Positions 60,237-64,000 of a DNA stretch of 64,000 nucleotides are shown in pieces. Each line of letters begins with the position of its first letter. The first letter of the stretch is position 1. The translations under genes and the position numbers were made by a program. The notes under the pieces were generated by a model. That model made no database searches, was not told the origin of the DNA, and saw only the letters and a list, made by a program, of their open reading frames with translations. The stretch is taken from positions 1 through 64,000 of the forward strand of contig NZ_FUZI01000005.1 in NCBI RefSeq assembly GCF_900166965.1. Reading direction: 5' to 3'. Source of the stretch: Photobacterium piscicola (lineage in GTDB: Bacteria; Pseudomonadota; Gammaproteobacteria; Enterobacterales; Vibrionaceae).

Positions 60237-62033
60237 CTACTTATCTTTGCCCACATGAAGAATCGCTAAGAAAGCTTCTTGTGGTAATTCAACATTACCA
60301 ATTTGCTTCATGCGCTTCTTACCGTCTTTCTGTTTCTGTAGTAGCTTCTTCTTACGGCTAATATCGCCACCATAACATTTTGCGATTACGTTTTTACGCA
60401 ATTGCTTCACGGTTGAACGTGCAATGATATGAGCACCAATAGCGGCTTGAATAGCAATATCAAACATTTGACGAGGGATAAATTCTTTCATTTTCTCAAC
60501 AACATCACGACCACGGGTCTGTGAGTTTTCTTTATGAGTAATGATAGCTAACGCATCAACACGCTCGCCGTTCAATAGAATATCGACTCGAACCATGTCT
60601 GATTCTTGGTAACGCTGGAAATTGTAATCTAGCGATGCATAACCACGCGAGGTTGATTTCAAACGGTCAAAGAAATCCAGTACCACTTCTGACATCGGAA
60701 TATCATAAGTTAAGGCTACTTGATTGCCGTGATAAACCATATCAACTTGCGTACCACGCTTTTCAATACATAGGGTAATAACATTACCTAAGTATTCGCT
60801 TGGTACCAGAATATTACAGCGAGCAATAGGCTCACCCATAATTTCAATGTCATTGACAGCCGGTAATTTTGACGGACTATCAACATACAACATGGTGCCG
60901 TCAGTTTTCTTCACTTCATATACTACTGTTGGTGCAGTAGTAATCAAGTTCAGATCATATTCACGCTCTAGACGCTCTTGAATAATCTCCATGTGGAGCA
61001 TACCCAAGAAACCACAACGGAAACCAAAACCAAGTGCTGTCGAGCTTTCTGGTTCATAAAACAGTGACGCATCGTTTAGGCTTAATTTACCTAACGCATC
61101 ACGGAAGTTTTCGTAATCATCAGATGATACTGGGAACAAACCTGCGTATACCTGAGGTTTTACTTTCTTAAAGCCAGGTAATGCTGTCTCACAACCGCCT
61201 TTAGCTAGCGTTAATGTATCACCAACTGGCGCACCTAGAATGTCTTTAATACCACAAACAACCCAGCCAACTTCGCCAGTATTTAGTTCAGTAGTATCAA
61301 TTTGTTTTGGTGTAAAGATACCAAGACGATCAACACCCCAGATTTGACCTGTGGTCATCACTTTAATTTTGTCGTTTTTCTTTAGCTTACCGTTTTTAAC
61401 ACGCACCAAAGATACAACACCTAAGTAATTATCAAACCATGAGTCAATAATTAGTGCTTGTAGTGGTGCGTCAGGATCACCCTCAGGTGCAGGAATTGCT
61501 TCAACGATTTTTTCTAAAACTTCGTCAACACCAATACCTGTTTTTGCTGAACAACGCACAGCATCAAGCGCATCAATACCAACAATGTCTTCAATTTCTT
61601 CGGCTACACGCTCAGGATCGGCAGCAGGAAGGTCGATTTTATTTAAAATCGGCACTACTTCCAAGTCCATTTCCATAGCGGTATAACAGTTAGCTAAAGT
61701 CTGAGCTTCTACGCCCTGACCCGCATCAACGACCAACAATGCACCTTCACAAGCTGCAAGTGAACGCGATACTTCATACGAGAAGTCAACGTGTCCAGGG
61801 GTGTCGATAAAGTTTAATTGATAAGTTTCACCATCTTTAGCCGTGTAATCAAGCGTAACGCTCTGGGCTTTGATAGTAATACCGCGTTCGCGTTCAAGAT
61901 CCATTGAATCTAAAACCTGTGCAGCCATTTCTCGATCAGAAAGGCCGCCACAGACTTGAATTAGACGGTCGGATAAGGTCGACTTACCATGGTCGATATG
62001 TGCGATAATCGAAAAGTTACGAATGTGCTTCAT
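60237..62033 (-). CDS. lepA: Elongation factor 4 (LepA)
   Basis: LepA is a ribosome-associated GTPase related to EF-G and affecting translation under stress and 30S biogenesis. The GTPase has [18 protein letters not shown] (about 7-24), the DTPGHVDF motif (about 77-84) and NKID (about 131-134). The C-terminal LepA-specific domain ends in the conserved [33 protein letters not shown] stretch. The 598 residues match E. coli (599). The gene follows rseC by 75 bp in the usual rse-lepA-lepB order. Confidence 0.98.
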   Translation of the reverse strand: MKHIRNFSIIAHIDHGKSTLSDRLIQVCGGLSDREMAAQVLDSMDLERERGITIKAQSVTLDYTAKDGETYQLNFIDTPGHVDFSYEVSRSLAACEGALLVVDAGQGVEAQTLANCYTAMEMDLEVVPILNKIDLPAADPERVAEEIEDIVGIDALDAVRCSAKTGIGVDEVLEKIVEAIPAPEGDPDAPLQALIIDSWFDNYLGVVSLVRVKNGKLKKNDKIKVMTTGQIWGVDRLGIFTPKQIDTTELNTGEVGWVVCGIKDILGAPVGDTLTLAKGGCETALPGFKKVKPQVYAGLFPVSSDDYENFRDALGKLSLNDASLFYEPESSTALGFGFRCGFLGMLHMEIIQERLEREYDLNLITTAPTVVYEVKKTDGTMLYVDSPSKLPAVNDIEIMGEPIARCNILVPSEYLGNVITLCIEKRGTQVDMVYHGNQVALTYDIPMSEVVLDFFDRLKSTSRGYASLDYNFQRYQESDMVRVDILLNGERVDALAIITHKENSQTRGRDVVEKMKEFIPRQMFDIAIQAAIGAHIIARSTVKQLRKNVIAKCYGGDISRKKKLLQKQKDGKKRMKQIGNVELPQEAFLAILHVGKDK

Positions 62034-62108
62034 GAATGGCGTGACTGCTCGTGATTAAAATGAATGGGATCTTACGATCAAGTTGACGGATTCTACCGAA
62101 TTTAAACG

Positions 62109-62606
62109 CTACTCGCTATCTTTCGATGCGGCATTTATCAGCTTATCTGCTGAAATGGGTAACCCTAGCACTCGAATAAGGCTTGGTTTGTAGGCTGCAT
62201 CCCCATCGAATTTCTTGGCATAATAGCGTGCAATCATTAATCCTACTGTGGTAGCAACAGCAGCCGACACAATAACACCGAGTTGGTTACTGGCTGCTAA
62301 ATCAATAAAAATGTATTGTCCAACTAAACTGCCGCCAATTAAAAATAGCAGCGGCAACATATAAACTAATAATGCTGAACTCAACATACTACGCTCAGAC
62401 AAGCCGATTTCAACCACTTGTCCGAGGGTTATTTTTTCATTGGTCGCAATATTTATCTGATGAGAACGCCCAGGCATGGCTTTTGTCACAATACCTGTGC
62501 CGCAACTATCACTCGAAGCACAATGACCACAACTGGTTTGTTGCTGACAACTCACGGTTATATGGCCGGCTTCAACAGCGACAACCGTCGCTAATGTTCT
62601 CATCAT
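62109..62606 (-). CDS. rseC: SoxR-reducing / sigma-E modulator protein RseC
   Basis: RseC is an inner-membrane protein with a Cys-rich N-terminus, linked to the SoxR-reducing system and weakly to sigma-E control. The N-terminal domain holds the cysteine motif CQQQTSCGHCASSDSCG (about 20-36). Two membrane helices follow at about 78-98 and 105-127, and both termini are cytosolic. The 165 residues match E. coli (159). It starts 2 bp after rseB; either of the first two Met codons may be used. Confidence 0.94.
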   Translation of the reverse strand: MMRTLATVVAVEAGHITVSCQQQTSCGHCASSDSCGTGIVTKAMPGRSHQINIATNEKITLGQVVEIGLSERSMLSSALLVYMLPLLFLIGGSLVGQYIFIDLAASNQLGVIVSAAVATTVGLMIARYYAKKFDGDAAYKPSLIRVLGLPISADKLINAASKDSE

Positions 62607-62608
62607 GA

Positions 62609-63595
62609 TTATTTACTCGTTTGGGTAACCTCAGCTTTAGTATTATCAAAGGTTACATTTTCTGCAATTCGTCGCGCCGTTTCTGGTGGTATATCACCGA
62701 CAACTGTTATTTCTTTGTTGCCATCAACTCTAGTGGTTAAGGTACGACGTCCTTGACGAACTAATTGTCCTCGCCCAACAAAATTATCCACATCAGAAAC
62801 ATACACAGAGAAACTAAATAAACCATCACTGTACATTCGGCTTTCAACCGCACGTTCAGTTAATAATAATCGATGACGATTACCAGCAATTAATGTGAAA
62901 CCATTTGGTAACCACTTCACGGCCCATTCAAGTTTTTTCTGTGGCTGTTGTGGCAATTGTACCACAGCTGGCAATTTAACTTGATCAAGCTTACTGAGCA
63001 TTTCGGCAACTTTAGGGTTCACAACAAATGAGACCACTCTAAATTGCTCAAGTAGGTCACCTTCACGATCCAATAAATCAGCTCGCATCACTAAGTGCGT
63101 AGTTTGATCAATCCACAATAAATAAGAATAGCGATTGCCATCTTTAGGGGCAACACGAACAACATCACAAGCAACACCCGCTTCACGAGCGCGTCCCATG
63201 GCAATAAAATCGTAGAAATTAGCCAGTCGATCTATATTGGCTTTCATTAGCGGCAATATTGGCGCGACCATTTTATTACTTTTAATGGTAAAAGGATCAA
63301 GCCCCGGCTCAAAGTAACTAACTTCATCACCCCGTTGAATCACCTCTTGTGGTGGACCACTAAGAAACAACAAGTGCGCGTAACTTTGACCATTCTCTAA
63401 CGCATGCCGATAACGCAAGGTATCAATGCTATTTTTCTTAACCCAAATGTATGACATCTCATAACTAAGATCTCGACTGGCTTGGCCCATTTGATGCAAC
63501 AAAGCCTCTGTTGAAGGTTTAACCGCTTCAGCAGAGGCTTGGAGTGGCAATAATAGGCTGACCAATGCAAGCGCACCGACCAGTATTTTTTTCAT
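62609..63595 (-). CDS. rseB: Sigma-E factor regulatory protein RseB
   Basis: RseB is a periplasmic protein that binds RseA and shields it from DegS, releasing it when it senses lipopolysaccharide or lipoprotein intermediates. A signal peptide (about 1-22, LPLQASA) is followed by a large lipoprotein-carrier-like domain (about 28-210) and a smaller C-terminal domain (about 230-318). The 328 residues match E. coli (318). Its ATG overlaps the rseA stop by one base. Confidence 0.96.
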   Translation of the reverse strand: MKKILVGALALVSLLLPLQASAEAVKPSTEALLHQMGQASRDLSYEMSYIWVKKNSIDTLRYRHALENGQSYAHLLFLSGPPQEVIQRGDEVSYFEPGLDPFTIKSNKMVAPILPLMKANIDRLANFYDFIAMGRAREAGVACDVVRVAPKDGNRYSYLLWIDQTTHLVMRADLLDREGDLLEQFRVVSFVVNPKVAEMLSKLDQVKLPAVVQLPQQPQKKLEWAVKWLPNGFTLIAGNRHRLLLTERAVESRMYSDGLFSFSVYVSDVDNFVGRGQLVRQGRRTLTTRVDGNKEITVVGDIPPETARRIAENVTFDNTKAEVTQTSK

Positions 63596-64000
63596 TAATC
63601 CGCCACTGATTTATTAGGATGTAGCTGTGAATGATCAATACTGCCATCTTCAGCATTGAAGCGAAGCTGCAGTTCATAATCTTGTAACATCGAATTAATT
63701 CGACGTCGTTGTTCCATTAACTGTGATTCAGATGGTGTCTGATTATTATCAACCATACTGGTATTTAAGCTCACAGGTTCAGCTTTACCTGTAAATGGAA
63801 TAGTTTGTAGTACTGGTACATCATTACTGGTTGTCGTTGTAAGGTTGCTACCATTACCGTCATATTGTTGAACGCCAACAATTACCGCTAATGAAACACA
63901 TGCAGCCACTGCAACCTGACCAAACTGGGATAGCCAAGCGGGTAATGTCCGCTTCGCTTTAAATGGGGTCGGTTGTTCTTCAGTAATCATCGGCTGAGTA
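63595..64000 (-). CDS. rseA: Anti-sigma-E factor RseA (partial, 5' end beyond the window)
   Basis: RseA is the inner-membrane anti-sigma factor that holds RpoE. Only about the last 135 codons are here. The reading frame stays open through 64000, so the Met at 63990 is internal. The one transmembrane helix is visible (GQVAVAACVSLAVIVGVQQ), preceded by the KAKRTLPAWLSQ cytosolic linker and followed by the periplasmic RseB-binding tail with LMEQRRRINSMLQDYELQLR. rpoE is expected just outside the right edge. Confidence 0.93.
   Translation of the reverse strand, partial: TQPMITEEQPTPFKAKRTLPAWLSQFGQVAVAACVSLAVIVGVQQYDGNGSNLTTTTSNDVPVLQTIPFTGKAEPVSLNTSMVDNNQTPSESQLMEQRRRINSMLQDYELQLRFNAEDGSIDHSQLHPNKSVAD

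Overview
The window is a 64 kb piece of a gammaproteobacterial chromosome. It is most likely from Vibrionaceae, and Photobacterium fits best. The start of a 16S rRNA gene at the left edge, AT-rich housekeeping genes (about 40% GC by eye), a luxS gene, a barA/relA/rlmD block and an array of repeated tRNA genes all agree with that. The genus is an inference from recalled family features, not from a search.

Layout from left to right. (1) 1-5.1 kb: the 5' end of an rrn operon reading out of the window, with its promoter and boxA leader. It is followed by clpB (with a clear sigma-32 promoter), pgeF and rluD, the same order as around E. coli rrnG. (2) 5.2-12.3 kb: bamD, raiA (with a CRP site), pheA, the convergent aroF-tyrA pair (with a perfect TyrR box) and a short CstA-type transporter. 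(3) 12.3-18.4 kb: the rpsP-rimM-trmD-rplS ribosome/tRNA operon, ffh, and the divergent ypjD-corB pair. (4) 18.4-24.8 kb: luxS, a lipoprotein lytic transglycosylase, gshA, a tandem M16 peptidase lipoprotein and yqaA. (5) 25.0-26.5 kb: one transcription unit of ten tRNA genes, seven identical Arg(ACG) and three identical Ser(GCT), with its own promoter and terminator. (6) 26.7-34.3 kb: csrA, an aspartokinase, alaS, a Kch-type potassium channel, recA (LexA box) and pncC. (7) 34.4-47.6 kb: mutS facing rpoS-nlpD-pcm-surE-truD-ispF-ispD-ftsB, then eno-pyrG and mazG. (8) 47.7-49.1 kb: a small, very AT-rich accessory islet with three small unrecognised genes for exported or membrane proteins, one His/Cys/Asn-rich and one with a dense cysteine cluster. 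(9) 49.1-64 kb: relA-rlmD, divergent barA, and the rseA-rseB-rseC-lepA-lepB-rnc-era-recO-pdxJ-acpS block, with rseA cut by the right edge.

Most of the window is core housekeeping, and several genes have been given corrected start codons from ribosome-binding sites and family lengths. Many genes concern stress and global regulation: RpoS, RelA, BarA, CsrA, ClpB, RaiA, RecA and the RseABC arm of the envelope-stress response. No phage, insertion sequence, CRISPR array or defence locus was seen. The most unusual parts are the metal-ligand-rich islet between mazG and relA, the presence of kch where recX commonly lies between recA and alaS, and the homogenised tRNA array.
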